DNA of 24,632 bases from Methanosarcinales archaeon (GCA_023136155.1 JAGLRT010000036.1:1-24632), one strand, 5' to 3'. Positions 14,409 through 23,763 are shown, counted from the stretch's first letter. Made by a program: numbers and translations. Notes: generated by a model from the sequence alone, not told the origin.

Positions 14409-16778
14409 GTTGACTCTAATCTTTTTACCGTTAATAATTTCAGTTTCAGATATAACAATTTCTTTTGAGGCATTACTTTCTGAGCCATGAATATTGTATG
14501 ATTCTATTTTCCAACCTTCATATGGAGTTCCATAATTAGAATATGGCACATTGATTCTATACCAGCCCGTTTCATTTGCAATGGCCTCATTATAATATGT
14601 GAAAGTTCTGCCACGATTAGTAGTAATATTTGTTTGCACCATTACAATTTCGTTTGGCTGGGCTAACCCAAAAATATTTGCACCATCTACATATTCAAAT
14701 ATTTTTACATATTTTACAGGGGGATTCTTTGTCCTTGTAGTATTCGATTCATGTATGAGACGTATACACCCTAAATTTGATCCATCGTTAATGTGCAGTG
14801 CCCATAATATTGTACGCTTAAATCTTTCATTCTCAAACCGTATAGTGGTGACTAAATTGTTATTTTCCATTTCCTTAGATTCATAATAATCATCAGGATT
14901 TTTACCTGCTATCGATACAATTGATCGAAATTTATTGAGAATTAATTCATCATCGGTAATCACATACCGAACGCTTCTTGCATCTAATATTGCCATGGCT
15001 TCAGATTCTTCAGATTCAATAAAAAACTTCGAAACGTCGTCTAACCCTGGTTGAAAATTATTTGTAACTACCGGACGATTTGCAATATAGATTATCCAGT
15101 TGCCGTAGTCCCACCAACTTAATACACCATATTCGGGCGTTTCAGATGCATTTGCATAATAAGAGGTTTGAGGTGTATTTTCTTTAAGCCAATTTAAAGA
15201 TTCTTCCCAATCAGAATGGGGAATCACTGGATTAGTTGCTGCAGAAATACTTACATATAGATTTGGCAAAATAATTATGACAAGTATCATAATAATTCTC
15301 AATCTTTTCCATGAATCAATCTTTATGACCTGCTTACTTTTTTTGCTTTTCTTTTTTCCCGATGAAACTTTGAGATGTTTGCCAAGTTTTAACTTTTCAA
15401 GATTCATCATAATAAAATAGCCGGTTAATATTGCAATATTAATTGAAAGAAGATATGTAAAACGCCTTTGTGAGAGGGTGAGTGAAAAAATGACAATGGT
15501 CCAAACTAAAAAAAACACAGTCTCAGGTGGGTAATGTTCTTTTGCCACATTTTTTATACAAATTACAAATGCCCATATAGCTATAAAAAAACTAAACGTA
15601 AAATAATACCAGACAGGTGAAAGTGTAAAAACATTACCTGAATCAAAAAATAAAGGTTGAGCTTCTGCGACGGTTCTAAGTATTTCTCCACTTCCAATCA
15701 AATATTTAAGTCCGGAAATTATTGCCCAATACAATGACGGAGAAATAATCTTGATCAGAAATATTCCAATTATTGCAGGTATAAATATTAATAAAGGATA
15801 GTACCACCATACTATTGTTTTAGTTTTCACAAAACTCGATATAAAACCTATTGTAAATACGGAAATAATAGTAAATGTGATGAATAAAACATGAAACCAC
15901 GACAGAAACATAGGACTCATTTCTAATCCAGGTCGAACTTCTATTAATACAAACGGCAATATTAAAATAAGAGTTGCAAACAATGTAACTGATGACATTA
16001 TCGTGGTATGTTCAGATGATTTGTTTTCTTTGACGTCTGATATTGATTGTATTAGTACATAAATGGCTATCAAACCAATAAAAATTGGGGAACCAATCCA
16101 CGTTAATAAAGAAACTGCCAATAAAACACCTGCACATATGGCATATAGTAAAGGTTTGGTGAAAGAAAATCCGAAAGGTATTTTTCTGATATTCTTGACA
16201 TCTGCTAATAATATTTGATTACCAACCGGGATTTTTAATGCTGCAACAAAGAATGTATACGCTGCAGTTGATAGAAGTATCTCAGCAACATGATGATCGG
16301 AGAAACCAAATAGTGATTGTCTGATATGGCCTGGTAGAATAGCCAATACACATACACTTAATAAAGCTACATCTTTGTTGAATATTTTTGAAACAATATA
16401 ATACAGGGGTATGAACGTCAATATTCCTAATAACACTGGAAAAAATGCAGCTGTTAATTCTACAGTTAATGTGTCAGGTGAGCCAAAACCAATAATAAAG
16501 GCAAGAAAAGATACAGCTTGATCATATAAAGGAGGCCATCCAATCTCAAATCCATATGGGAAATTGACATATGTATCGAATTTAATATTCTCTGGAAAGT
16601 TAGTTGTAGTAAATTGTATTCTTCTCAAATGGTAATAAGAATCAAAACCAATCGGATGAACTGCATTGTCAACAAAAACTTTTGGGAATGATAATAGCCT
16701 GATACAAATCGCAACTAAAAATATTAACACAAAATATAATTTTGTGTTTCCTTTTAGAGATAAATTATCATCATGCAT
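14400..16778 (-). CDS. aglB: Oligosaccharyltransferase (STT3 family)
   Basis: AglB transfers the finished glycan from a dolichyl phosphate carrier to Asn in N-x-S/T sequons on the outer face of the membrane. The 792-aa protein has about a dozen N-terminal membrane segments up to residue ~512, then an extracytoplasmic domain. Catalytic and binding features are all visible: D46 in GFDSYYHLRR, D161-H-H163 in FSDHHVAE, the TIxE-type motif TVAE (369-372), QRRF (437-440), and WWDYG (555-559). D46, D161 and H163 closely match the metal ligands described for Archaeoglobus AglB. A Lys/Ser-rich patch (474-483) lies in a loop before the last membrane segment. The gene is far AT-richer than the left half of the window. 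It is divergent from the glycosyltransferase series, which likely builds its substrate. Confidence 0.95.
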   Translation of the reverse strand: MHDDNLSLKGNTKLYFVLIFLVAICIRLLSFPKVFVDNAVHPIGFDSYYHLRRIQFTTTNFPENIKFDTYVNFPYGFEIGWPPLYDQAVSFLAFIIGFGSPDTLTVELTAAFFPVLLGILTFIPLYYIVSKIFNKDVALLSVCVLAILPGHIRQSLFGFSDHHVAEILLSTAAYTFFVAALKIPVGNQILLADVKNIRKIPFGFSFTKPLLYAICAGVLLAVSLLTWIGSPIFIGLIAIYVLIQSISDVKENKSSEHTTIMSSVTLFATLILILPFVLIEVRPGLEMSPMFLSWFHVLFITFTIISVFTIGFISSFVKTKTIVWWYYPLLIFIPAIIGIFLIKIISPSLYWAIISGLKYLIGSGEILRTVAEAQPLFFDSGNVFTLSPVWYYFTFSFFIAIWAFVICIKNVAKEHYPPETVFFLVWTIVIFSLTLSQRRFTYLLSINIAILTGYFIMMNLEKLKLGKHLKVSSGKKKSKKSKQVIKIDSWKRLRIIMILVIIILPNLYVSISAATNPVIPHSDWEESLNWLKENTPQTSYYANASETPEYGVLSWWDYGNWIIYIANRPVVTNNFQPGLDDVSKFFIESEESEAMAILDARSVRYVITDDELILNKFRSIVSIAGKNPDDYYESKEMENNNLVTTIRFENERFKRTILWALHINDGSNLGCIRLIHESNTTRTKNPPVKYVKIFEYVDGANIFGLAQPNEIVMVQTNITTNRGRTFTYYNEAIANETGWYRINVPYSNYGTPYEGWKIESYNIHGSESNASKEIVISETEIINGKKIRVNLF

Positions 16779-16829
16779 TTAATTCATATTTGTAAAGTTT
16801 GAATAAATAACTTTCGATACACAATCAAA

Positions 16830-16841
16830 TAATATATATAA
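16830..16841 (+). promoter_or_regulatory. TATA box of the glycosyltransferase series
   Basis: AATATATATAAT lies about 25-36 nt before the ATG at 16866, which would place transcription start almost at the start codon (leaderless message). No Shine-Dalgarno site is seen before that ATG, in agreement. The 78-nt gap to the divergent aglB must also contain the aglB promoter. Confidence 0.55.
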
Positions 16842-16865
16842 TTTATTGATGTCAATGTGTATTAC

Positions 16866-17996
16866 ATGCCTACCATATCAATTGTAATGCCTTCAATGAA
16901 TGAAGAAAAGACTATTGGAATCTGTATACAAAAATCATTGGCTGTAATTGATAATTATAATTTAGAGGGCGAAATTATAGTTGTTGATAATTCGATTGAC
17001 AGAACAGCTGAAATTGCAGAGTCTATGGGTGCAATTATAATTAAACCAGTTAAGGGATACGGAAATGCATATATTGCAGGATTGTCTCGCTCAAAAGGGG
17101 ATTACATTGCCATCATGGATGCAGACAATACATATGATATACTTGAATTACCAAAGTTTTTTGACCTTTTAATATCGGGCGACGCTGATTTTGTAATGGG
17201 CAGCAGATTAAAGGGGAATATAAAAAAAGGGGCTATGCCATTACTGCATCAATATATTGGTAATCCACTGTTAACATTGGTTTTGAATTTATTATTCAAA
17301 ACCAGTATATCTGATGCTCATTGTGGGATGAGGGCGTTTACAAAGGATGCCCTGAATAAAATGAACATAAAGACTCGTGGTATGGAAATGGCATCTGAAA
17401 TGGTTATTGAAGCAGTTGATAAAGGTTTGAAGATTAAAGAAGTTCCAATTACTTATTATGTGAGGGATGCCCCATCAAAGTTGAGATCTTTCCAGGATGG
17501 TTGGCGGCACCTACGGTTCATGATGCTGTATCGACCTATGCCGTTTCTTTTTGTACCGGGCGCATTTGTATTTCTTCTCGGAATGTTTTTGACAGCAACT
17601 ATCATGTTCAAAGGAGATGTGGTTGAGAATAGGCTTCATTCGTTTATTTTAGGCAGTATGCTACTTGTCATAGGGGGCCAGATACTGACTACGGGGTTTT
17701 ATATGAAGGTATATGGTTTTGTTCATGGTATGTATAAACGTGAGGATTGGTGGGTCAAAAAATATCTTGACTACCATTCACTTGAAATGGAACTGGTGAC
17801 CGGAGGGTTCGTTGTAACAGTAGGTCTATTTCTTGGAGCCAGTGTAGTGTCTACGTGGATAAAGTCAGGATATGGTTTGATTTCTGAGATAGAATTTGCC
17901 ATAATGGCGATGGTCTTTGGAGCAATCGGATTGCAGATGATCTTTATGTCGATATTCTTAAGTGTACTTATCCTGGATATTGACACTGAGCGGTGA
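16866..17996 (+). CDS. Membrane-bound GT2 glycosyltransferase, dolichyl-phosphate sugar synthase-like
   Basis: The family 2 catalytic domain fills residues 1-220: VMPSMNEEKTIG (7-18), VVDNSIDRT (39-47), and the nucleotide-sugar/metal motif DADNTYD (85-91), then GSRLKG. Four hydrophobic segments follow at about 226-248, 258-280, 311-332 and 343-371. This domain order is typical of archaeal enzymes that load glucose or another hexose on dolichyl phosphate, the first step or a donor step of N-glycan assembly. The sugar is not predictable. I chose the ATG at 16866 over an in-frame GTG at 16857, because the conserved domain begins directly and the TATA box suits it. The next gene starts 6 nt after the stop. 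Confidence 0.85.
   Translation: MPTISIVMPSMNEEKTIGICIQKSLAVIDNYNLEGEIIVVDNSIDRTAEIAESMGAIIIKPVKGYGNAYIAGLSRSKGDYIAIMDADNTYDILELPKFFDLLISGDADFVMGSRLKGNIKKGAMPLLHQYIGNPLLTLVLNLLFKTSISDAHCGMRAFTKDALNKMNIKTRGMEMASEMVIEAVDKGLKIKEVPITYYVRDAPSKLRSFQDGWRHLRFMMLYRPMPFLFVPGAFVFLLGMFLTATIMFKGDVVENRLHSFILGSMLLVIGGQILTTGFYMKVYGFVHGMYKREDWWVKKYLDYHSLEMELVTGGFVVTVGLFLGASVVSTWIKSGYGLISEIEFAIMAMVFGAIGLQMIFMSIFLSVLILDIDTER
17992..17996 (+). promoter_or_regulatory. Ribosome-binding site supporting a TTG start at 18003
   Basis: GGTGA overlaps the stop codon of the preceding GT2 gene and lies 6 nt before a TTG from which the protein reads MKIAFVYDAVYPW, a typical GT4 beginning. The TTG start is therefore convincing. 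Confidence 0.6.
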
Positions 17997-18002
17997 ATCG
18001 AG

Positions 18003-19139
18003 TTGAAGATTGCATTTGTATATGATGCTGTGTATCCGTGGATAAAGGGCGGGGCAGAAAAACGGATATATGAAATTGGAACACGTCTTGCTGCGGGCGG
18101 CGATGAGGTCCACCTTTTCGGAATTAAATGGTGGGATGGCGAGGACGTTATTGAGTATGACGGCATGGTGTTGCACGGTGTATGCGCAGCGCAGGAACTG
18201 TATGTTAACGGCAGGCGCTCGGTCTCTGAGGCTCTGGTTTTCTCGTTGAATCTGGTGTGGCATATGTTTAAGGAAAAGTTTGATGTTATTGATGTTAGCG
18301 TTTTTCCATATTTTTCATGCTTTAGTATTAAATTTGTATCTATCATCAGGAGAACACCCGTGGTCTTTACCTGGCATGAAGTCTGGGGTGAACATTGGTA
18401 CGAGTATATGGGGCGAATGGGGGTTTTTGGTAAACTTGTGGAGCGAATGGTCCTGGTTTTGTCTTCCAATATTGTTGCGGTGTCGGAGATGACGAAAAAG
18501 GATCTTCAATCGCCCGGCCCGGATGGCAAAAATATCCGTATTATTCCAAATGGTATGGATCTAAAGAAGATCTCTGCAGTGGCGCAGTCAGATGAAAATT
18601 GTGACGTGCTGTTCGTGGGACGGTTGATCAGGGAGAAAAATGTTGATGTGCTGCTGAAGGCTGTGACACTGGTTCGGGATGATGTGCCTGATGTTAAGTG
18701 CTGTATCATTGGTACCGGCCCTGAGAAGGAGCAGCTTGTGGAACTTGCTGCATCGTACGGACTTACGAATGATGGCAATGCTAGGTTTTTTGACTTCATG
18801 GAATATGATGAAATGATCGCACGTATGAAATCTTCTAAGGTGCTGGTGCTGCCCTCAAGTCGTGAAGGGTTCGGGATGGTGGTGGTGGAGGCGTTTGCGT
18901 GCGGCGTGCCTGTGCTTACGGTTGCTGAAGCGCACAATGCCGCGGCGGAGTTGGTTGATGAGGTATGTGGGTTTGTTGTGGAACTTGATGCGCGCGCAAT
19001 TGCAGGGGCTGTACGGGAATTGCTGGGGGATGAAGAACTTCGCTGCAGTATGGGAAAAGCTGCAATAGAAGCAGGGCGTGGCTATGAATGGGATGGGATT
19101 GTTCATGAGCTGCGGGAACTGTATGAGGAACTGGTATGA
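18003..19139 (+). CDS. GT4 family glycosyltransferase (first copy)
   Basis: The 378-aa protein has the two-Rossmann GT-B fold. The N-terminal acceptor side begins KIAFVYDAVYPWIKGGAEKR (2-21), with the usual G-G-A-E loop. The donor side has DVLFVGRLIREKNVDVLL and, near the C-terminus, SSREGFGMVVVEAFACGVPV, the E-x7-E nucleotide-sugar signature of family GT4. Length is normal. It is cytoplasmic, possibly membrane-associated, and most likely adds one sugar to the lipid-linked glycan. Donor and acceptor cannot be read from the sequence. It starts at TTG and its stop overlaps the next GT4 start (ATGA), so the pair is translationally coupled. Its codon use favours G and T at third positions, unlike the very AT-rich aglB. 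Confidence 0.88.
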   Translation: MKIAFVYDAVYPWIKGGAEKRIYEIGTRLAAGGDEVHLFGIKWWDGEDVIEYDGMVLHGVCAAQELYVNGRRSVSEALVFSLNLVWHMFKEKFDVIDVSVFPYFSCFSIKFVSIIRRTPVVFTWHEVWGEHWYEYMGRMGVFGKLVERMVLVLSSNIVAVSEMTKKDLQSPGPDGKNIRIIPNGMDLKKISAVAQSDENCDVLFVGRLIREKNVDVLLKAVTLVRDDVPDVKCCIIGTGPEKEQLVELAASYGLTNDGNARFFDFMEYDEMIARMKSSKVLVLPSSREGFGMVVVEAFACGVPVLTVAEAHNAAAELVDEVCGFVVELDARAIAGAVRELLGDEELRCSMGKAAIEAGRGYEWDGIVHELRELYEELV

Positions 19140-20224
19140 GGATTGCGATATTCCATGATTATATCGGTGCTATTGGGGGCGGTGAGAAGCTGGTGCTGAC
19201 GCTTGCGCGCGGGCTCGGGGCGGATGTAATTACTACTGATGTGAATACTGATTCTGTCTCAAAGATGGGGTTTGAGGATGTGAATATTATGAGTCTTGGG
19301 AGTACTGTGAAGATGCCTCCGCTTAAGCAGATATCTGCGTCTTTTAAGTTTGCGATGTGTGATTATTCGAAGGAGTATGATTTTTTTATTTTTTCGGGTA
19401 ATTGGGCACATTTTGCTGCGAAGAGGCATGGGCCGAATCTTTATTATTGCCATACGCCGGTGAGGGCTTTTTATGACCTGTATGATGTTTTCCTGGAGAG
19501 GCAGTCGTTTTTGACGTATGTACCGTTTAAAATATGGGGGAAATTGCATAGAAAGATGTATGAACATCAGATGAAGCATGTCCATCACATCGTTGCGAAT
19601 TCGATCAACACCCGGAATAGGATAAAGAGGTATTTGAAAAGAACATCTGTGGTGGTTTACCCGCCTGTTGATAATTCTAAATTCAAATTTGAAGAATACG
19701 GGGATTTCTGGCTATCTGTGAACCGGTTGTATCCTGAAAAACGCGTGGAATTGCAGATAGAGGCATTTAGGCAATTACCTGAGGATAGATTGGTTATTGT
19801 TGGAGGGTATGCTGAGGCAGATCATGCTTTGCCTTATGCTGACCGTATTCAAACAAACTTACCTGATAATATTGAATTGATAGGATCAGTGTCGGAAGAT
19901 GAGTTGGTTGACATGTACGCACGTTGCAAAGGGTTTATTACTACGTCTTTAGATGAAGATTTTGGAATGACGCCTATCGAAGCGATGGCATCAGGAAAGG
20001 CAGTGGTTGCGATGAATGAAGGCGGGTGTCTGGAAACTGTTATTAATGGTTCAACCGGGCTGCTCGTAGATGCGGATGTGGATGAGATTGTAAATGCGGT
20101 GGAGTACATTTCCCGGAATCCTTCTATGTATAAGGAGAAGTGTATTGAACAGGCCAGGAAATTTGATGCGGATAGGTTTTTGAATGAGATGATGAAAGAG
20201 ATTGGGTGCGATGCAAAGCATTAA
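19136..20224 (+). CDS. GT4 family glycosyltransferase (second copy)
   Basis: The 362-aa GT-B protein begins RIAIFHDYIGAIGGGEKLVL (2-21), with the acceptor-side G-G-G-E-K loop. A middle segment YYCHTPVRAFYDLYD is typical of mannosyl/rhamnosyl-type GT4 enzymes of the WbaZ/RfaB group. The donor site reads SLDEDFGMTPIEAMASGKAV near 273-292. It overlaps the previous gene by 4 nt. It diverges clearly from the first GT4, so the two are distinct enzymes and not a recent duplication. Specificity is unknown; with the rml set downstream, rhamnose or mannose transfer is plausible. Confidence 0.88.
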   Translation: MRIAIFHDYIGAIGGGEKLVLTLARGLGADVITTDVNTDSVSKMGFEDVNIMSLGSTVKMPPLKQISASFKFAMCDYSKEYDFFIFSGNWAHFAAKRHGPNLYYCHTPVRAFYDLYDVFLERQSFLTYVPFKIWGKLHRKMYEHQMKHVHHIVANSINTRNRIKRYLKRTSVVVYPPVDNSKFKFEEYGDFWLSVNRLYPEKRVELQIEAFRQLPEDRLVIVGGYAEADHALPYADRIQTNLPDNIELIGSVSEDELVDMYARCKGFITTSLDEDFGMTPIEAMASGKAVVAMNEGGCLETVINGSTGLLVDADVDEIVNAVEYISRNPSMYKEKCIEQARKFDADRFLNEMMKEIGCDAKH

Positions 20225-20235
20225 TTGATATTAAC

Positions 20236-21207
20236 ATGAATAAAAAAGACCTTTTAGTTTCGGTTATAATTGTAAATTATAATGGGAGTGTGTATTTAGA
20301 TGAATGTATATCCTCCTTATTAACACAGACATATCCTGCAATTGAAATCATTTTTGTGGACAATGGTTCGAGTGATGGGTCTTGTGAATATGTCAGAATA
20401 AATTTCCCTTCTGTTAAGATAATCGCCAAAGATGAAAATCTAGGGTTTGCAAAAGGCAATAATGTTGGGATCAAAGCCGCAAAAGGCGAATTGATAGCAA
20501 CACTGAACAATGATACAAAAGTCACTCCAAGATGGTTAGAAAAGCTTGTGAATGCTATCAATTTTGATGCAAATGTTGGAATGTGTGCATCTAAGATGCT
20601 GTTTATGAAAAATGCGGAGTTCATAAACTCGACAGGTATCTGCATTTCCAGGAGCGGGGCATGTTGGGATCGGGGTATGTTTGAGCGTGATAATGGGCAG
20701 TATGAATCCACGAGCGAGGTTTTTGGACCATGTGCGGGTGCAGCAATGTATCGAAAATCTATGTTGGAGGATATTGGGTTATTTGATGAAGATTTTTATG
20801 CATATATGGAAGATGTCGATCTTGCATTCAGGGGTAGACTTCGGGGTTGGAAATGTCTTTATGTTCCAGAAGCTGTAGTATATCATGTTCATGGGGGTAC
20901 TGCAGGCTATGTAAGCGATTATACGGTTTATTACGGAAATCGGAACATAATATGGAATTGTGTTAAAAATTATCCGACACGACTGTTGATTACATCATTG
21001 CCATGGATTGTTGGTAGAAATCTTGCTGTGATACCATATTATATTTTGAAAGGTCATGGTTTTGTAATAATAAGATCTAAAATTGATGCAATTAAAGGTA
21101 TCTCAAAAATACTGAAAAAGAGATCGTCATGCCTGCTGGGTGAAGATAAAATCGGGGATTTTATACATACATGGTCAGAGATCCCATCGCATCCGAACAA
21201 TTGGTAG
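20236..21207 (+). CDS. GT2 family glycosyltransferase, rhamnosyltransferase-like
   Basis: The 323-aa protein belongs to the GT2 group with COG1216-type rhamnosyltransferases. It starts VSVIIVNYNGSVYLDECI (8-25), then VDNGSSDGS (41-49), ENLGFAKGNNVGI (67-79), the metal motif NND (91-93), GPCAGAAMYRKS and the catalytic-region YMEDVDLAFRGRLRGW. The C-terminal part has a hydrophobic stretch that may associate with the membrane. I chose the ATG at 20236; an in-frame ATG at 20206 overlaps the previous gene and adds a non-conserved tail. The dTDP-rhamnose genes downstream support rhamnose as donor, but this is inference from context. Confidence 0.85.
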   Translation: MNKKDLLVSVIIVNYNGSVYLDECISSLLTQTYPAIEIIFVDNGSSDGSCEYVRINFPSVKIIAKDENLGFAKGNNVGIKAAKGELIATLNNDTKVTPRWLEKLVNAINFDANVGMCASKMLFMKNAEFINSTGICISRSGACWDRGMFERDNGQYESTSEVFGPCAGAAMYRKSMLEDIGLFDEDFYAYMEDVDLAFRGRLRGWKCLYVPEAVVYHVHGGTAGYVSDYTVYYGNRNIIWNCVKNYPTRLLITSLPWIVGRNLAVIPYYILKGHGFVIIRSKIDAIKGISKILKKRSSCLLGEDKIGDFIHTWSEIPSHPNNW

Positions 21208-21284
21208 ACAATACTAAATAATTCGAGAGCAGATAATGAAAAAATTGGTATTTCCAGTTTCCAGATATTATAATGGTGAAAAGT

Positions 21285-21758
21285 ATGAGTAATATAGATG
21301 GTGTTGTTATAAAACATCTAAAAGTTGTACCGGATGAGCGGGGATGGCTGATGGAAATCTTACGATGTGATGACGAAAATTTTCAACAATTTGGACAGGT
21401 ATATATGACCACCGCATATCCGGGTGTTGTCAAAGGCTGGCATTATCATAAAAAACAGACTGACAATTTCACATGTTTGCATGGGATGATGAAAGTGGCA
21501 TTGTATGATGCGCGGAAGGATTCGTCAACATATCAAAAACTGATGGAATTGTTTGTGGGTGAAAAAAATACGATATTGATCAGCGTTCCGCCGGGTGTGT
21601 ACCATGGTTTCAAGGCGATAGGAACAGAAACAGCGTATTTTTTAAGCATTCCCACACTGCCGTATAATTATGATGAGCCGGATGAATTCCGTTTGCCTCC
21701 TGACACAAATGAAATTCCGTATGATTGGGGACTTGCTCCTGGTTTAAAACACGGCTGA
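21285..21758 (+). CDS. RmlC-like dTDP-4-dehydrorhamnose 3,5-epimerase (short form)
   Basis: The 157-aa cupin-type protein belongs to the RmlC superfamily but is shorter than classical RmlC (about 180 aa). It has GVVKGWHYHKKQTDNF (47-62), in which H53 matches the catalytic His of RmlC (G-x-H), and the strongly conserved PPGVYHGF (102-109). The classical catalytic Lys about 10 residues after that His is not found (T63 there). The short form with W-H-Y-H-K-K-Q-T-D resembles Bacillus SpsL. The likely role is the 3,5-epimerisation step of dTDP-rhamnose or a related deoxysugar. I chose the ATG at 21285 because GGTGA lies 5 nt upstream; an in-frame ATG at 21273 lacks a site. Confidence 0.8.
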   Translation: MSNIDGVVIKHLKVVPDERGWLMEILRCDDENFQQFGQVYMTTAYPGVVKGWHYHKKQTDNFTCLHGMMKVALYDARKDSSTYQKLMELFVGEKNTILISVPPGVYHGFKAIGTETAYFLSIPTLPYNYDEPDEFRLPPDTNEIPYDWGLAPGLKHG

Positions 21759-21778
21759 TCAATGGAGATGGTGCAAAA

Positions 21779-22738
21779 ATGAAGATTCTCTTAGTCACAG
21801 GTGGGTCTGGTTTTATTGGGAGCAACTTTATCAGGCATATGCTGGAAAAGTATCCGGATTACAAAATAATAAATCTTGATAAAATGACGTATGCTGGAAA
21901 TCCAGATAACCTGAAGGATGTTGAGAATAACCTGAATTATTCATTTGTTTGTGGCGATATCTGCGATCCAGATGTTGTCAACAAAGTTATGCAAAGGGTT
22001 GATCATGTGGTTCATTTTGCAGCCGAGAGCCATGTTGACCGCTCGATTGAAGATGGTTCGGTTTTTGTCAGGACGAATGTCCTGGGGACCCATACTCTTC
22101 TTGAAAGTGCATTGAAACACAATATCAAGAGGTTTGTACATATTTCTACTGATGAGGTTTATGGGAGCATTCTTGATGGTTCTTTTAAGGAAACTGATAT
22201 ACTGACGCCGTCAAGTCCGTACTCTTCTAGCAAGGCGGGGTCTGATCTGCTTGCCCATTCTTATCACATAACTCATAATCTTCCTGTGATCATTACCAGG
22301 TGTACCAATAATTTTGGTCCGTATCAATATCCTGAGAAATTGATCCCGCTCTTTGTTACAAATCTTCTGGATAACAAAAAAGTTCCTGTATATGGAACCG
22401 GTCAGAATGTACGCGATTGGATCCATGTACTTGACCACTGCAAGGCTGTTGACTTTGTTTTACATAATGGTAGTATTGGTGAAATTTACAATGTAGGTGG
22501 CGGGGCTGAGGAAACAAACCTCGGGATAACACAAAAGCTTCTTGAAATTCTTGGTAAGAATGATTCAATGATCGAATATGTTGAAGACCGTCTGGGGCAT
22601 GATCTGAGGTATTCGCTTGATTGTTCCAAGTTAATGGAGATGGGCTGGGTGCCAGAATACGATTTTAATGATGGGCTTAAGGAAACTGCGAAGTGGTATG
22701 TTGATAATCGATGGTGGTGGGAGAAGTTAAAACACTAA
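21779..22738 (+). CDS. rmlB: dTDP-glucose 4,6-dehydratase
   Basis: RmlB converts dTDP-glucose to dTDP-4-keto-6-deoxyglucose with bound NAD. The 319-aa extended short-chain dehydrogenase starts with MKILLVTGGSGFIGSNF (glycine motif 7-14), then FAAESHVDRS, STDEVYGS (the T-D-E catalytic trio), SPYSSSKAGSDLL (Y-x3-K), CTNNFGPYQYPEKLIP and the substrate-binding VRDWIHV. All key residues are present. I chose the ATG at 21779 with GGAG about 10 nt upstream; longer in-frame starts overlap rmlC. It directly follows the RmlC-like gene (20-nt gap) and overlaps rmlD. Confidence 0.95.
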   Translation: MKILLVTGGSGFIGSNFIRHMLEKYPDYKIINLDKMTYAGNPDNLKDVENNLNYSFVCGDICDPDVVNKVMQRVDHVVHFAAESHVDRSIEDGSVFVRTNVLGTHTLLESALKHNIKRFVHISTDEVYGSILDGSFKETDILTPSSPYSSSKAGSDLLAHSYHITHNLPVIITRCTNNFGPYQYPEKLIPLFVTNLLDNKKVPVYGTGQNVRDWIHVLDHCKAVDFVLHNGSIGEIYNVGGGAEETNLGITQKLLEILGKNDSMIEYVEDRLGHDLRYSLDCSKLMEMGWVPEYDFNDGLKETAKWYVDNRWWWEKLKH

Positions 22739-23526
22739 TTTTCGGCGCTGGTGGGATGCTTGGCACTGACCTTTGCAGTGTTTTTCCTGATGCTGTTGCG
22801 TTAAAGCATAGTGATATTGACATTACTGTCAGGGATTTTGTTCTTGAAACCATCGAGATGATCGATCCTGATGTAGTGATCAATGCTGCGGCTTACACTG
22901 ACGTGGATGGTTGTGAGGACAATAAGGAACTTGCGTTCGATGTAAATGGGAAAGCACCCGGGTATATTGCGCAGGGCTGTTTCCTGGTTGGAGCTAAACT
23001 TGTGCATTTTAGCACGGATTATGTGTTTGATGGTTCAAAAGAGGAATATGTGGAATCTGACATTACGGGCCCTATTAATGTTTATGGTAAGTCGAAGTTG
23101 CTTGGTGAGATGAGTGTGATTGAAAATATGAATAATTACAGAATCATACGAACTTCCTGGTTGTTTGGACATCATGGAAGGAATTTCGTTGAGACCATGC
23201 TGAATTTATCGGGAGAGATGGATGCTGTGAGTGTGGTGGATGACCAGTTTGGCAAACCTACATTTACTGCCGATCTTGCCCGGAAAACTACTGAGATAAT
23301 CGGGCTTGTGCCAGGGGTATATCACATCACCAATGAGGGTATATGTTCGTGGTATGATTTTGCATCTGCGGTTATTGGTAATGCTGTTCCATGTTCGAGT
23401 GATGAGTTTTTGAGGGCGGCAAAACGCCCGGAATATTCGGTGCTTATTAATACGAAGACTGCTCCGATGCGACATTGGAGGGAAGCACTGGTTGATTATT
23501 TGATATTCGATGGTCAGGGCTGTTAA
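22711..23526 (+). CDS. rmlD: dTDP-4-dehydrorhamnose reductase
   Basis: RmlD makes dTDP-L-rhamnose by NAD(P)H reduction of the 4-keto sugar. The 271-aa protein has FGAGGMLGTDL (glycine motif 12-18), INAAAYTDVDGCED, the S-T-D-Y-V-F-D-G segment, VYGKSKLLGE (Y-x3-K) and RTSWLFG, followed by the C-terminal substrate part with AKRPEYSVL. Length is a little below classical RmlD (about 290 aa). The ATG at 22711 lies inside the end of rmlB (28-nt overlap); GTG codons at 22714 and 22717 are alternative starts. The tight overlap shows translational coupling with rmlB. Confidence 0.93.
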   Translation: MVVGEVKTLIFGAGGMLGTDLCSVFPDAVALKHSDIDITVRDFVLETIEMIDPDVVINAAAYTDVDGCEDNKELAFDVNGKAPGYIAQGCFLVGAKLVHFSTDYVFDGSKEEYVESDITGPINVYGKSKLLGEMSVIENMNNYRIIRTSWLFGHHGRNFVETMLNLSGEMDAVSVVDDQFGKPTFTADLARKTTEIIGLVPGVYHITNEGICSWYDFASAVIGNAVPCSSDEFLRAAKRPEYSVLINTKTAPMRHWREALVDYLIFDGQGC

Positions 23527-23584
23527 AACCTATGATAAAGGATGAACATATGTTTTATATAAAATGTAAGATAAAGGAATTATT

Positions 23585-23638
23585 ATGAGTATTACTTTAC
23601 ATAGATTTCAGGATGTATTGGTTTCAATCAGCATCTAA
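23585..23638 (+). CDS. Possible 17-aa peptide or decayed gene start
   Basis: The frame reads MSITLHRFQDVLVSISI. It has AAGGA 6 nt before the ATG and the strong TATA-like palindrome about 22-32 nt upstream, so both initiation signals are in place. An overlapping frame (ATG 23613, stop 23681) continues with a Lys-rich peptide, so the pair could be a frameshifted remnant of a longer gene. Nothing in it is recognisable, and tiny frames with signals arise by chance. Confidence 0.2.
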   Translation: MSITLHRFQDVLVSISI

Positions 23639-23755
23639 AAAACTTAAAGACATGGATGTTAAGGTTGCACTGTCAACATAACAAATAAAAATCGGTGTAA
23701 ATCTTGTATGAATAATCAATTAATTAATCAATAACGAAATCATTAATCCACATCA

Positions 23756-23763
23756 TTTAAATA
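23756..23763 (+). promoter_or_regulatory. TATA-like box of rmlA
   Basis: TTTAAATA lies about 40-55 nt before the two candidate ATG codons of rmlA. Transcription starting about 25 nt downstream would leave a short leader with AAGGAT (23795-23800). Confidence 0.4.

Noticed and set aside
17771..18469. 232-codon minus-strand frame opposite the GT2/GT4 junction
   Set aside because: It spans two well-supported plus-strand genes and has a Ser/Thr/Pro-rich translation without any motif.
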